10,661 nt of DNA from Syntrophorhabdaceae bacterium (GTDB taxonomy: Bacteria > Desulfobacterota > Syntrophorhabdia > Syntrophorhabdales > Syntrophorhabdaceae): contig JAOAHW010000006.1 of the NCBI GenBank assembly GCA_026415015.1, forward strand, positions 1 through 10,661, written 5' to 3'. Within the stretch, counting starts at the first letter, position 1. Every line of letters starts with the position of its first letter. Shown here piece by piece: positions 1-6,840 of the stretch. The translations under genes and the position numbers were made by a program. The notes beneath the pieces were generated by a model. The model was not told where the DNA came from, ran no database searches, and saw nothing but the letters and a program-made list of their open reading frames with translations.

Positions 1-536
1 TGGGTTGTGACACCAAAGAAACGAACCTTACCCTGTTTTCTCAATGTCACGAGTGCCTCACGGACCTCAGGGATAAACATACGGTCGCTATCAGTGAGGT
101 TGTGGAGTTGTATTACATCAATATAGTCTTCTCTGAGCACACTTAAACTCTTCTCCACATCCTGTATTACTTCCTTTTTTGTAGTAGAAGATGCAAGCAC
201 CTTTGTGGCAATATAGACCTTATCCCTATATCCTTTTATTGCCCTGCCAACAATATCTTCATTTCTGCCACCCATATATCTTCGGGCTGTATCAACATAA
301 TTGATACCCATATCAAAAGCTTGCCGCAAGACATCTGGATCCGGTGTGAGCATAGCACCAAAGCTCACCACAGTTATCTTAAGCCCTGTCCTGCCAAGGG
401 TTCTATATACAGGTGTAGGATTGGTCTGTGCAAAGAGTTTACCCACGGCATTCAATCCTGTTGACGCCAGTGCAGCACCTGCAAAGCCTATTTTTAAAAA
501 ATGTCTTCTATTCAAATCCCCATTTTTTATTCCCAT
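1..536 (-). CDS. Tat-exported aldo/keto reductase, N-terminal part (cut by window edge)
   Basis: The visible 178 residues start at ATG (536-534) behind an AAGGGG ribosome site. Residues 9-22 form a twin-arginine signal (NRRHFLKIGF followed by a short Ala/Gly-rich hydrophobic stretch), so export of a folded, cofactor-loaded enzyme to the periplasm is expected. After the signal comes the aldo/keto reductase barrel start (VYRTLGRTGLKI) and the four classical catalytic residues: Asp82 and Tyr87 (DTARRY), Lys112 (ATKV) and His145 (QLHN). The family reduces aldehydes or ketones with NAD(P)H; the substrate cannot be told. The C-terminal part, with the nucleotide-binding loop and possibly a ferredoxin domain seen in some Tat-type members, lies outside the window. 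It is divergent from the ATPase fragment and not in an operon with anything visible. Confidence 0.92.
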   Translation of the reverse strand, partial: MGIKNGDLNRRHFLKIGFAGAALASTGLNAVGKLFAQTNPTPVYRTLGRTGLKITVVSFGAMLTPDPDVLRQAFDMGINYVDTARRYMGGRNEDIVGRAIKGYRDKVYIATKVLASSTTKKEVIQDVEKSLSVLREDYIDVIQLHNLTDSDRMFIPEVREALVTLRKQGKVRFFGVTT

Positions 537-572
537 AACAACCCCTTTTTAAAAAAAGTCATTCATAAGCAA

Positions 573-601
573 TAAATAACATATAATTTGCCAAGTTGCA
601 A
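573..601 (-). promoter_or_regulatory. candidate promoter of the aldo/keto reductase
   Basis: On the minus strand TTGCAA (601-596) and TATTTA (578-573) are 17 bp apart, about 35 bp before the start codon. The -35 element sits inside the 8-bp palindrome GTTGCAAC (595-602). This is a weak consensus match in an AT-rich region, so it is only a candidate. Confidence 0.3.
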
Positions 602-761
602 CAAAGCCAGTGTCTCATCTCATCACATAAATTGCTATAATTTCCCCAACACCCAAAAACGATATAAATAGTTTTAAAAAGGTTGCCTTTATTCATTCTT
701 ATACTAAACTATGACATTCTTATCTTTGCAAATTGTGCATTGCGATGTTATAAATGCAAGG

Positions 762-929
762 ATGATAGAGAGATATCTCCTAACAAAAGTCATACAGGCA
801 TTGAAAGAGGTTCCAGCAGTATGCCTACTTGGTCCCTGTCAGGTGGTGAAGACTACCCTGGCATTTTTGGTGGCAGAACAACAAGATGCAGTGTATCTTG
901 ACCTTGAGTCTGGAATAGATAAAATCTAA
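762..929 (+). pseudogene. decayed N-terminal fragment of a DUF4143-type AAA ATPase
   Basis: A 55-codon stretch from ATG 762 to TAA 929 reads like the start of the ATP-binding proteins with a C-terminal DUF4143 domain: MIERYLLTKVIQALKEVPAV, then a P-loop region, then a strand ending in LDLES. Intact members run to roughly 380-450 residues, so about 85 percent is missing. No continuation (for example the usual I-I-D-E-V-Q Walker B region) is seen before the usp gene ends at 983. The P-loop is damaged: GPCQVVKTT stands where the family has GPRQVGKTT. Each change (Arg to Cys, Gly to Val) needs only one base change from a plausible ancestral codon. The frame stays open upstream to an ATG at 711, but those residues do not look like the family. 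No clear ribosome site precedes either ATG. I read it as a truncated relic, not a working gene. Confidence 0.62.
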
Positions 930-982
930 GACTCTTTTTAATGTCCTCTCTTTAGTTATTTTTATAATAAACCTCTGGCATA

Positions 983-1438
983 TTACGGCATGGTGAAGGT
1001 CTTTCCAGCCGGTCTTATGGTAAGCACAGGACAGGGTGATTTTCTCACAACCTTCTCTGCCACACTCCCTATTAATATATGCTCTATACCGCTTCTTCCG
1101 TGTGTCCCCATAACCACAAGGGAAATGGATTCCTGTTTTATATAGTCTATTATCTCCACAAAGGTAATACCTGTCCTGATGACCTTTTTAAAGGGGATAT
1201 CTATCTTCTTTTCTATCTTTTCAAAATCCTTCTCTATCTCTTTTTCTATATTCCTCTCTATGGCCACAAGGTTCTCAGGGGTCATAAAGGACTCATAGGG
1301 TGTAAAGTAATTGAGATTAGGTATAACATGGAGGAGATGGAGCTCTGCGTCAAATTTCTTTGTAATCTCTACTGCATATGACAGGACCTCATCTGTGAAT
1401 TCTGAAAAGTCAACAGGACATAATATCTTCTTTAGCAT
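983..1438 (-). CDS. UspA-family universal stress protein
   Basis: A 151-residue single-domain Usp protein of normal family length. It begins MLKKILCPVDFSE with the conserved Asp10 that touches the nucleotide. The ATP-binding signature G-x2-G-x9-G-S is intact at Gly111, Gly114, Gly124 and Ser125 (GTHGRSG to IGSVAE), and it ends with the typical SPCPVLTIRP strand. It therefore probably binds ATP, unlike the non-ATP UspA subgroup. These proteins are cytoplasmic dimers that modulate stress and energy responses; the exact role here is unknown. The start is fixed by GGGAGG five bases upstream of ATG 1438-1436. It is the last gene of a three-gene minus-strand operon, 35 bp behind the ferredoxin gene, with no room for a clear promoter of its own. 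I see no hairpin terminator after its stop. Confidence 0.95.
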   Translation of the reverse strand: MLKKILCPVDFSEFTDEVLSYAVEITKKFDAELHLLHVIPNLNYFTPYESFMTPENLVAIERNIEKEIEKDFEKIEKKIDIPFKKVIRTGITFVEIIDYIKQESISLVVMGTHGRSGIEHILIGSVAEKVVRKSPCPVLTIRPAGKTFTMP

Positions 1439-1473
1439 AACAACCTCCCTTTAGTGTTTTTTAAAGTATCCTA

Positions 1474-1884
1474 TCAATAATCAAAGTATACATTCAGTGC
1501 CTTAACAGGACACACCCGTACACACAACTCGCAGGCAACACATCTTTCATAATCAAACTCAACCTTCATAGAATCACGATTTAAATATAAGGCTGATGGT
1601 GCGCATACACTTGTGCAGACACCACAGTGGACACACTTTGCCTCATCCCTTTTTATATCCTGCTCTATGGGTTCTATATCACATCCAGCATTTATAAGAT
1701 AATCAATGCCCCTCTGATAATTCTCATCAGTGCCTTCAAGCTCTACAACCATAATAGAATCTGCCTTTGGCAGGACATTGGCCCTGAGGATATTGAAGAC
1801 CAGATTAAAATCCCTGGCGAGTCTGTATACTATGGGCTTATCTATCATATTCTTTTTAAACCTTATGATTATCCTCTTTTTCAT
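1474..1884 (-). CDS. NIL-domain protein with two [4Fe-4S] ferredoxin clusters
   Basis: A 136-residue soluble protein. Residues 3-73 match the NIL domain (ferredoxin-like alpha/beta fold named after a motif in MetN transporters), beginning KRIIIRFKKNMIDKPIVYRLARDF. Residues 80-133 hold two [4Fe-4S] motifs: Cys84/87/90/94 (CVHCGVCTSVCAP) and Cys115/118/121/125 (CVACELCVRVCPV). Each set of three closely spaced Cys takes its fourth ligand from the other motif, as in 2[4Fe-4S] ferredoxins. In methanogens a homologue (MA1822 type) works with a DUF39/COG1900 protein in building homocysteine from aspartate semialdehyde and sulfide. I recall that work from the literature. GAGGA five bases before ATG 1884-1882 fixes the start. 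The gene follows UPF0280 by 28 bp. The ferredoxin function is certain; the pathway is inferred from family and neighbour. Confidence 0.93.
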   Translation of the reverse strand: MKKRIIIRFKKNMIDKPIVYRLARDFNLVFNILRANVLPKADSIMVVELEGTDENYQRGIDYLINAGCDIEPIEQDIKRDEAKCVHCGVCTSVCAPSALYLNRDSMKVEFDYERCVACELCVRVCPVKALNVYFDY

Positions 1885-1912
1885 GTAATCCTCGCTTTAT
1901 CCTTAAAATAGT

Positions 1913-2635
1913 CTATGGCCTTACAAGTTTTATATCACCCCATATGCCAAGTTTGTCTCCCATAACAATAAGTATACCTTTTATTTCCTTAAATGTCTTT
2001 GCCTTTTCTATGGCAAAGGGGATGTCTTTTTCTTTTTTTACAATATTCCCGATAAATGTTGCAAGGCCGTCACAGAACAATGACGACTCACCAACAACGC
2101 AGACCGCATCTGCATGGCCAAAACTCAATGAATGCCCCACTGTACCAGAGGATGTGCATACTCCATATGGAGTAGTTTCTGGGGCAATCCTAATACCTAT
2201 CTTTTCACTGAAAGGTGAATCCTTTGCATATATGAGGATTGTCCTGTGCCTTTTGGTCTTTAAAAATATATCACCGCCATTTTCTATTATAAATTCATCT
2301 GATAATAACTCTATATCCCTGCCTAAAAACTCAGCAATAGCGCCGGCAACACAGGCCATGGGTCCAACACCGATTAGAGTTGATGCCTCTATCATTTTTT
2401 TGACTATATCAGGGGCAAATCTATCATTCTCAATGGGTATGAGGCTATCAAGAAATTCAGGCCTCTGCCTTATATACTCCTCAAGCTGGTGCCTGTAAAA
2501 TATTACCCTGTCCTCTATTTGGCCTCTTATGTCAGCCTTGGTGCAGCAGAAGAGGTCTGTCTCTTTGTATTTAACCTCAAAACATACAAGGTCATCGGGT
2601 CTTGAAATACTTCTGTAAAACCTCTCCTCATACAA
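1913..2635 (-). CDS. UPF0280 (COG2122) family protein, ApbE-like fold
   Basis: A 240-residue protein of the family's usual length. It opens YEERFYRSIS and shows the family blocks GVGPMACVAGAIAEFLG (89-105), IENGGDIF (117-124), and GVCTSSGTVGHSLSFGHADAV (158-178). These resemble the flavin-binding core of ApbE/flavin transferases, to which UPF0280 is structurally related. It has no signal peptide and no membrane segment, so it is cytosolic. The start is TTG at 2635-2633: a stop codon lies five codons upstream in frame, AAGGGG sits eight bases before the TTG, and the nearby ATG at 2631-2629 is out of frame. It is the first gene of the operon with NIL-ferredoxin and usp. In Methanosarcina a COG2122 protein was implicated in sulfur transfer to cysteine/homocysteine precursors (from memory). 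The reaction itself is not established, so only a sulfur-metabolism link is proposed. Confidence 0.9.
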   Translation of the reverse strand: MYEERFYRSISRPDDLVCFEVKYKETDLFCCTKADIRGQIEDRVIFYRHQLEEYIRQRPEFLDSLIPIENDRFAPDIVKKMIEASTLIGVGPMACVAGAIAEFLGRDIELLSDEFIIENGGDIFLKTKRHRTILIYAKDSPFSEKIGIRIAPETTPYGVCTSSGTVGHSLSFGHADAVCVVGESSLFCDGLATFIGNIVKKEKDIPFAIEKAKTFKEIKGILIVMGDKLGIWGDIKLVRP

Positions 2636-2662
2636 TTCTGATACCCCTTAAAAATGAATGCT

Positions 2663-2716
2663 CCAATATAACAGCTATTATAATGGGCTGTCAAACCCAA
2701 TATAACTTAGCTATTA
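2663..2716. repeat. imperfect direct repeat in the UPF0280 promoter
   Basis: CCAATATAAC followed by AGCTATTA occurs at 2663-2680 and again at 2697-2716. The second copy has two extra T between the two blocks; all 18 other positions agree. The copies begin 34 bp apart. The first overlaps the -10 element of the promoter and the second lies just upstream of the -35. Between and within them ACAGC (2671-2675) and GCTGT (2687-2691) form a dyad around the spacer. The arrangement suggests a regulator binding site present twice, or a small local duplication. Confidence 0.6.
2666..2694 (-). promoter_or_regulatory. sigma-70-type promoter of the UPF0280 / NIL-ferredoxin / usp operon
   Basis: On the minus strand a perfect TTGACA (2694-2689) is followed 17 bp later by TTATAT (2671-2666), a 4/6 match to TATAAT. 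Transcription would begin near 2660, leaving a leader of about 25 bases before the TTG start with its AAGGGG at roughly 2644-2649. Position, spacing and match make it the best promoter in the window. Confidence 0.7.
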
Positions 2717-2809
2717 AACTGATTTGCAAGATATTTTATATCCTCCCCTATTATCTTTTAAACATGGAAATTAACATCCACATTGTGTAAAATTCTGCAA
2801 GAACATAAT

Positions 2810-2831
2810 TAATACGACATTAATACGACAT
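2810..2831 (+). repeat. 11-bp tandem repeat upstream of the hybrid kinase gene
   Basis: TAATACGACAT occurs twice head to tail (2810-2820 and 2821-2831), ending 26 bp before the kinase ATG. The 11-bp period is about one helical turn, so both copies would face the same side of the DNA. A weak promoter-like pair lies just upstream (TTGTGT at 2783-2788 and ATAATT near 2805-2810), which would put the repeat at the transcription start, where a regulator could act. Confidence 0.55.
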
Positions 2832-2857
2832 ATATAAAAGAAAAAAAGGGACGACCC

Positions 2858-5527
2858 ATGACAAAAAAAGACAGGACTTTTAAAATAGAGTCTAATGAAA
2901 AGGCAGATATTATCAACACATTCATAAACACCGCCCCTGAAAGCATATTCATCGTAGACAGAGATAGGAAGATAATCTTTGCCAACTCTACATTTGCAGA
3001 GAGGATAGGTAGACCCATTGAAGATATATTAGGGTCAGGCTTCTATGATATTTTCCCGGCTCATGTGGCGCAAAGAAGGGGGTTGCATTTAGAGCAGGTA
3101 TTTGCCAAGCGCAAAAAGCTATCTTTAGAAGATGAGCGTGATGGTAGGCACTTTATTGCCTATTATAATCCCATATTCAGTAAAGATGATACAGTTGAAA
3201 AGGTCCTTATAATAGCCTTTGACATAACAGAGAAAAAGAAGGCAGAGCTTGCCCTAGAGGAAAAAGAAAAGACATACCGCAATATATTAGAAAACCTATC
3301 AGTTGGGTTCTTTAGATCTACCCCAGAGGGAAGATTCATTATGGTAAACAAGGCACTTGCAACACTTTATGGATATTCTCATCCCCATGAGATGGTAGAT
3401 GGAATAAAAGATATAGGCAGGCAGGTGTTTGTCCTCTCAGAAGATAGGGTTAATTTTGTAGAGACCCTGGAAAAATATGACTATATAGAAAACTTCGAGT
3501 CAAGACAATATAGAAAAGATGGGGGTATTATATGGACGCTTTCTAATGCAAGAAGGGTAAAAGATGATGAAGGTAAAACCATATATTATGAAGGCACAAT
3601 AATCGATATAACGAGCCGTAGACAATTGGAAGGTGAGTTGCTCGAGGAAAAAGAAAAATTTGCTATCCTTGTGGAAAATGCACCCATTGCCATGGCTTTA
3701 ATTGATAAAGATGGAACATACATCTATGTAAACAGGAAATTCAATGAAATATTTGGTTATGAACTCTCAGATATACCCAATGGTAAAGTGTGGTTTAAAT
3801 ATGCATTCCCTAACCTACAATCCAGAAAAGAGGCCATATCATACTGGAAGGATGGTGTTGAGCCATTAAAGATAGGCGAGTCTATACCAAGGGTATTTAC
3901 CATAACCTGCAAAGATGGAAGCAGAAAAAGGATAAACATCAACTGTGTTGTCCTCGCCCAGAGGCTCTATATAATCACCTATGAGGATATAACGGAAAAG
4001 GAAAGGATAGAGGCACGTTATCGCTCTATATTTGAAAACGCCACAGAGGGCATTTACCAGACAACAAGGGATGGTAGATTCATTATTGCTAACCCTGCTA
4101 TAGTCAAAAGACTTGGATATGACTCCTTTGAAGAAATGGCAGCCTGTGTTAAGGATATAGGGAGTCAGATTTATGTTAACCCTGAAGACAGAAAAAAGAT
4201 ATTAGATATGATTGATATGGGTTTGGATGTAAAAGGTTATGAGACACAGTTCTATAAAAAGGATGGTAGTAAGATCTGGGTCTCCATCAACATGCATCCC
4301 ATATACGACGAAGAAGGCAATATCATGTATTATCAAGGCATAGATGAGGACATAACAGACCGGAAGAACAAGGAGATGGAGCTCAAATCCCTTCATGAAC
4401 AGCTCTTCCATGCCCAGAAGATGGAGGCACTGGGAACCCTTGCAGGTGGTATTGCCCATGACTTCAACAATATATTAACCGCCATAACTGGTTATGCCAC
4501 AATCATGCAGATGAGACTTGATAAATTAGATCAAAGGAAAAAGTATATGGACCAGATAATCTCTGCATCCCAGAGGGCAGCGGATCTTATAAAGAATCTC
4601 CTCGCCTTTTCAAGAAAACAGCCCATAAATAAAGCACCATTGGATTTAAATGCTGAGGTCATGGCCATAGAAAAACTCCTCAGAAGGCTTTTGACTGAAA
4701 ACATAGAGCTTCATATCATCCCTTCACCAGAAAATCCTATTGTCATGGCAGACAGGACCATGATAAGCCAGATACTATTTAATCTTACCTCAAATGCAAA
4801 AGATGCCATGCCAGATGGCGGTAAGATGACTATAGAGATAGATACCATTGCCATTGATAGCAACTTTATTGTTAGACATGGTTTTGGAAAAGAAGGGGGG
4901 TATGTATTGATAAAGGTCTCAGATACAGGCATAGGCATGGATGAGGTTATAAAGAAAAAGGTCTTTGACCCTTTCTTTACTACAAAAGAACCAGGCAAGG
5001 GAACAGGCCTTGGTCTTGCATCTGTTTACGGTATTGTTAAACAACATGATGGTTATATTACTGTAGATAGTGCCCCTGGAGAGGGTGCCACATTCAATAT
5101 CTATGTGCCTGTAATAGATAGTAAATCTGTCGATAAAGATGAAGAACTGCGAATCATAAAAGGTGGACATGAGACAATCCTCCTCGCAGAGGACGACGAT
5201 GAGGTAAGGTCATTTATAGAGGAGATCCTTGAAAGCTACGGATACAGGGTTTTTGTGGCAAAGGATGGCGATGAGGCAGTATCTGTCTTCAAAGATATAG
5301 AAAAAACAGACCTTTTAATATCAGACCTTGTCATGCCTAAAAAAAACGGCTTAGCTCTATACAGAGAATTGAAAAAACAAGATAATGACCTAAAGGCCAT
5401 ATTCATTAGTGGTTATACAAAGGATATGATATCCTCTATACCACCAAATGAAGACTACCAGTTAATCCAGAAACCCCTCACAGCCAATGAATTACTCACC
5501 AGAGTAAGGGAGGTTCTGGATAGGTGA
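2858..5527 (+). CDS. soluble four-PAS hybrid sensor histidine kinase with C-terminal receiver
   Basis: An 889-residue protein with no membrane segment, so it senses a cytoplasmic signal. Four PAS domains lie at about 20-126, 139-254, 267-380 and 388-503, each closing with a D-I-T-(E/S/D) linker. PAS2 and PAS4 are clearly alike (both begin YR.I.EN, share DGRFI or EGRFI, KDIG.Q and a KDG..IW block) and are probably an internal duplication. HisKA follows at 521-585 with phospho-acceptor His534 in GGIAHDFNNIL. The ATPase domain at about 630-752 has N box Asn646, G1 DTGIGM (689-694) and G2 GKGTGLGL (713-720). The receiver at 774-888 has the acidic cluster Glu778-Asp781, phospho-acceptor Asp823, Ser851 and Lys872, all intact. 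The likely path is His534 to Asp823. No Cys/His heme or flavin signature stands out in the PAS domains. The start ATG follows AAGGGA. HD-GYP comes next, 90 bp later. Confidence 0.96.
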   Translation: MTKKDRTFKIESNEKADIINTFINTAPESIFIVDRDRKIIFANSTFAERIGRPIEDILGSGFYDIFPAHVAQRRGLHLEQVFAKRKKLSLEDERDGRHFIAYYNPIFSKDDTVEKVLIIAFDITEKKKAELALEEKEKTYRNILENLSVGFFRSTPEGRFIMVNKALATLYGYSHPHEMVDGIKDIGRQVFVLSEDRVNFVETLEKYDYIENFESRQYRKDGGIIWTLSNARRVKDDEGKTIYYEGTIIDITSRRQLEGELLEEKEKFAILVENAPIAMALIDKDGTYIYVNRKFNEIFGYELSDIPNGKVWFKYAFPNLQSRKEAISYWKDGVEPLKIGESIPRVFTITCKDGSRKRININCVVLAQRLYIITYEDITEKERIEARYRSIFENATEGIYQTTRDGRFIIANPAIVKRLGYDSFEEMAACVKDIGSQIYVNPEDRKKILDMIDMGLDVKGYETQFYKKDGSKIWVSINMHPIYDEEGNIMYYQGIDEDITDRKNKEMELKSLHEQLFHAQKMEALGTLAGGIAHDFNNILTAITGYATIMQMRLDKLDQRKKYMDQIISASQRAADLIKNLLAFSRKQPINKAPLDLNAEVMAIEKLLRRLLTENIELHIIPSPENPIVMADRTMISQILFNLTSNAKDAMPDGGKMTIEIDTIAIDSNFIVRHGFGKEGGYVLIKVSDTGIGMDEVIKKKVFDPFFTTKEPGKGTGLGLASVYGIVKQHDGYITVDSAPGEGATFNIYVPVIDSKSVDKDEELRIIKGGHETILLAEDDDEVRSFIEEILESYGYRVFVAKDGDEAVSVFKDIEKTDLLISDLVMPKKNGLALYRELKKQDNDLKAIFISGYTKDMISSIPPNEDYQLIQKPLTANELLTRVREVLDR

Positions 5528-5556
5528 AAAATATGATATTTAAAAATTCTTATTTA

Positions 5557-5584
5557 TTGACAATGGGATTTGTATGTATAAAAC
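5557..5584 (+). promoter_or_regulatory. weak promoter candidate before the HD-GYP gene
   Basis: TTGACA (5557-5562) is followed by the AT-rich run containing TATAAA (5577-5582) and TAAAAC (5579-5584), at spacers of 14 and 16 bp. The -35 match is perfect but the -10 is poor, so the HD-GYP gene may instead be read through from the kinase, whose stop is at 5527. Confidence 0.28.
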
Positions 5585-5617
5585 TATATTGTTTTTTTGT
5601 TAATACACATTCAATCT

Positions 5618-6667
5618 ATGGCCAGGAATGAAGATTCAAGATACATGTCTATACCCCCTGGGGCTATTGTGTCAGGGAGCCTGCCTAAATTTAAAATATA
5701 TATAAAGTCATACAACAACCACTATACATTATGGGCCTTGGATGGCAATGTAGTTACCCAGGAAAAGCTCAATAAACTTGCAGAGATTGGACATGAGGAG
5801 GTCTTCATAGACCTGGAGGAGGAGATTAAATATGAGGAATATCTTGAAAACCATCTGACTGAAATAGTCAAAAATAATGCCATAACCAATGACCATAAAG
5901 TCAATATTATAAGTAGGGTCTCTACAAACATAGTCAAAAATTCATTTGAAAGTACTGTTGCAACTGGTTTTGTAAAAGAGGATATTGTTGAGAGGATTAA
6001 AAAACTTGTTGAAAATGCCCTTATATATATTAACCACTATAATTCATTGCCTGCCCTATCCAAGCTAATGGGGCATGACTATCAGACCTATGAGCATGCC
6101 ACAAAGGTATTCTGGCTAACCATTGCCTTTTTATGTAAAAACCCAGATGTAATTGAGGAGATACAAAAAGAGGCTGCCCATGATAAGTTTGATAACATAA
6201 TAGAACAATGTGGTATAGCTGCTATGCTCCATGATATAGGCAAGGCATACATCCCCAAGGACATCCTAAATAAAAAAGGTGCCCTGGATGAAATAGAATG
6301 GGAAAAGATTCAAAAACATCCATTGAACGGTGTTGCCATGCTCATTGATTCAAAGATCCCTACTTTTGTTAAAAAGGCGGTCTTACATCATCACGAGAAC
6401 TACGATGGAACAGGCTATCCCTTTAATCTTGAAAAAAACAACATAAGTTGTCTTGCCCGCATCATGCGTATAATAGATGTATTTGATGCCATGACATCAA
6501 ACAGACCATATAAAAAGGCCCTCACCCCAAAAGAAGTAGTAAAGATTATGGTAACCCAGCCAAATAAAGATGGAGATAAAAACAACGGGATGAGAAACTG
6601 CTTTGACCAGGACCTTTTGAGAAAGTTTATAATACTATTGGGAAAGATAAAGATTACAAAAAAATAG
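5618..6667 (+). CDS. HD-GYP cyclic-di-GMP phosphodiesterase
   Basis: About 349 residues. The N-terminal 70 or so residues (SIPPGAIVSGSLPKFKIYIK onward, with a turn LDGNVVT and a strand EEVFIDLEEE) resemble the beta-rich DUF3391-type domain often placed before HD-GYP. The catalytic domain fills roughly 150-345 and keeps the signature: His160, His205-Asp206 with Lys209 (MLHDIGK), His234 (HPLNG), His257-259, the GYP triad at 266-268 (DGTGYP), and Asp287 followed by DAMTSNRPYKKALT. It should therefore be active, hydrolysing c-di-GMP to GMP (or pGpG) with a two- or three-metal site. There is no receiver or PAS domain, so input must be through the N-terminal domain or partners. The frame opens at TTG 5597; ATG 5618 is chosen, but ATG 5645 (MSIPPG) is also possible since no strong ribosome site marks any of them. 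It follows the kinase in the same direction. Confidence 0.93.
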   Translation: MARNEDSRYMSIPPGAIVSGSLPKFKIYIKSYNNHYTLWALDGNVVTQEKLNKLAEIGHEEVFIDLEEEIKYEEYLENHLTEIVKNNAITNDHKVNIISRVSTNIVKNSFESTVATGFVKEDIVERIKKLVENALIYINHYNSLPALSKLMGHDYQTYEHATKVFWLTIAFLCKNPDVIEEIQKEAAHDKFDNIIEQCGIAAMLHDIGKAYIPKDILNKKGALDEIEWEKIQKHPLNGVAMLIDSKIPTFVKKAVLHHHENYDGTGYPFNLEKNNISCLARIMRIIDVFDAMTSNRPYKKALTPKEVVKIMVTQPNKDGDKNNGMRNCFDQDLLRKFIILLGKIKITKK

Positions 6668-6679
6668 TAGATAACACAA

Positions 6680-6708
6680 TTGCAGATTTATTAAAGAAGA
6701 CTTATATT
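6680..6708 (+). promoter_or_regulatory. candidate promoter of the superoxide reductase gene
   Basis: TTGCAG (6680-6685) and TATATT (6703-6708) are separated by exactly 17 bp, with a 5/6 match for the -10. It would give a leader of about 125 bases that includes the inverted repeat at 6793-6814. The -35 is only half matched, so confidence is modest. Confidence 0.35.
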
Positions 6709-6792
6709 AGATGTAATGATTGGTCTTGATATAACTAAACATTATCTGTTCTACCCTTTTATTAGATCCAGCATTTCAAAGGCTTCTAAAGA

Positions 6793-6814
6793 TTGTCCCT
6801 TTCTGATGGGACAA
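6793..6814 (+). promoter_or_regulatory. perfect inverted repeat in the superoxide reductase leader
   Basis: TTGTCCC (6793-6799) and GGGACAA (6808-6814) are perfect 7-bp arms around an 8-base loop, ending 15 bases before the AGGAGG ribosome site of the superoxide reductase gene. It could be an operator for an oxygen- or peroxide-responsive repressor, or an RNA hairpin that affects translation. No T-tract follows, so it is not a terminator. It does not resemble a PerR or FNR box. Confidence 0.5.
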
Positions 6815-6840
6815 CAATAATAAAATTAAGGAGGTATATT

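Noticed and set aside
301..552. 83-codon plus-strand ORF
   Set aside because: It is antisense to the aldo/keto reductase, whose Tat motif and catalytic residues are clear on the minus strand. It resembles no family.
683..901. 72-codon ORF overlapping the ATPase fragment in another frame
   Set aside because: It has no recognisable motif, and the frame at 762-929 carries the recognisable ATPase N-terminus.
1944..2498. 184-codon plus-strand ORF opposite UPF0280
   Set aside because: A shadow of the UPF0280 gene, which is supported by conserved blocks, a ribosome site and a promoter.
2810..2829. T7 RNA polymerase promoter resemblance (TAATACGAC)
   Set aside because: Only the first nine bases agree with the T7 promoter; the rest of the core (CTCACTATA) is absent and the element is a tandem repeat. 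No phage genes are nearby.
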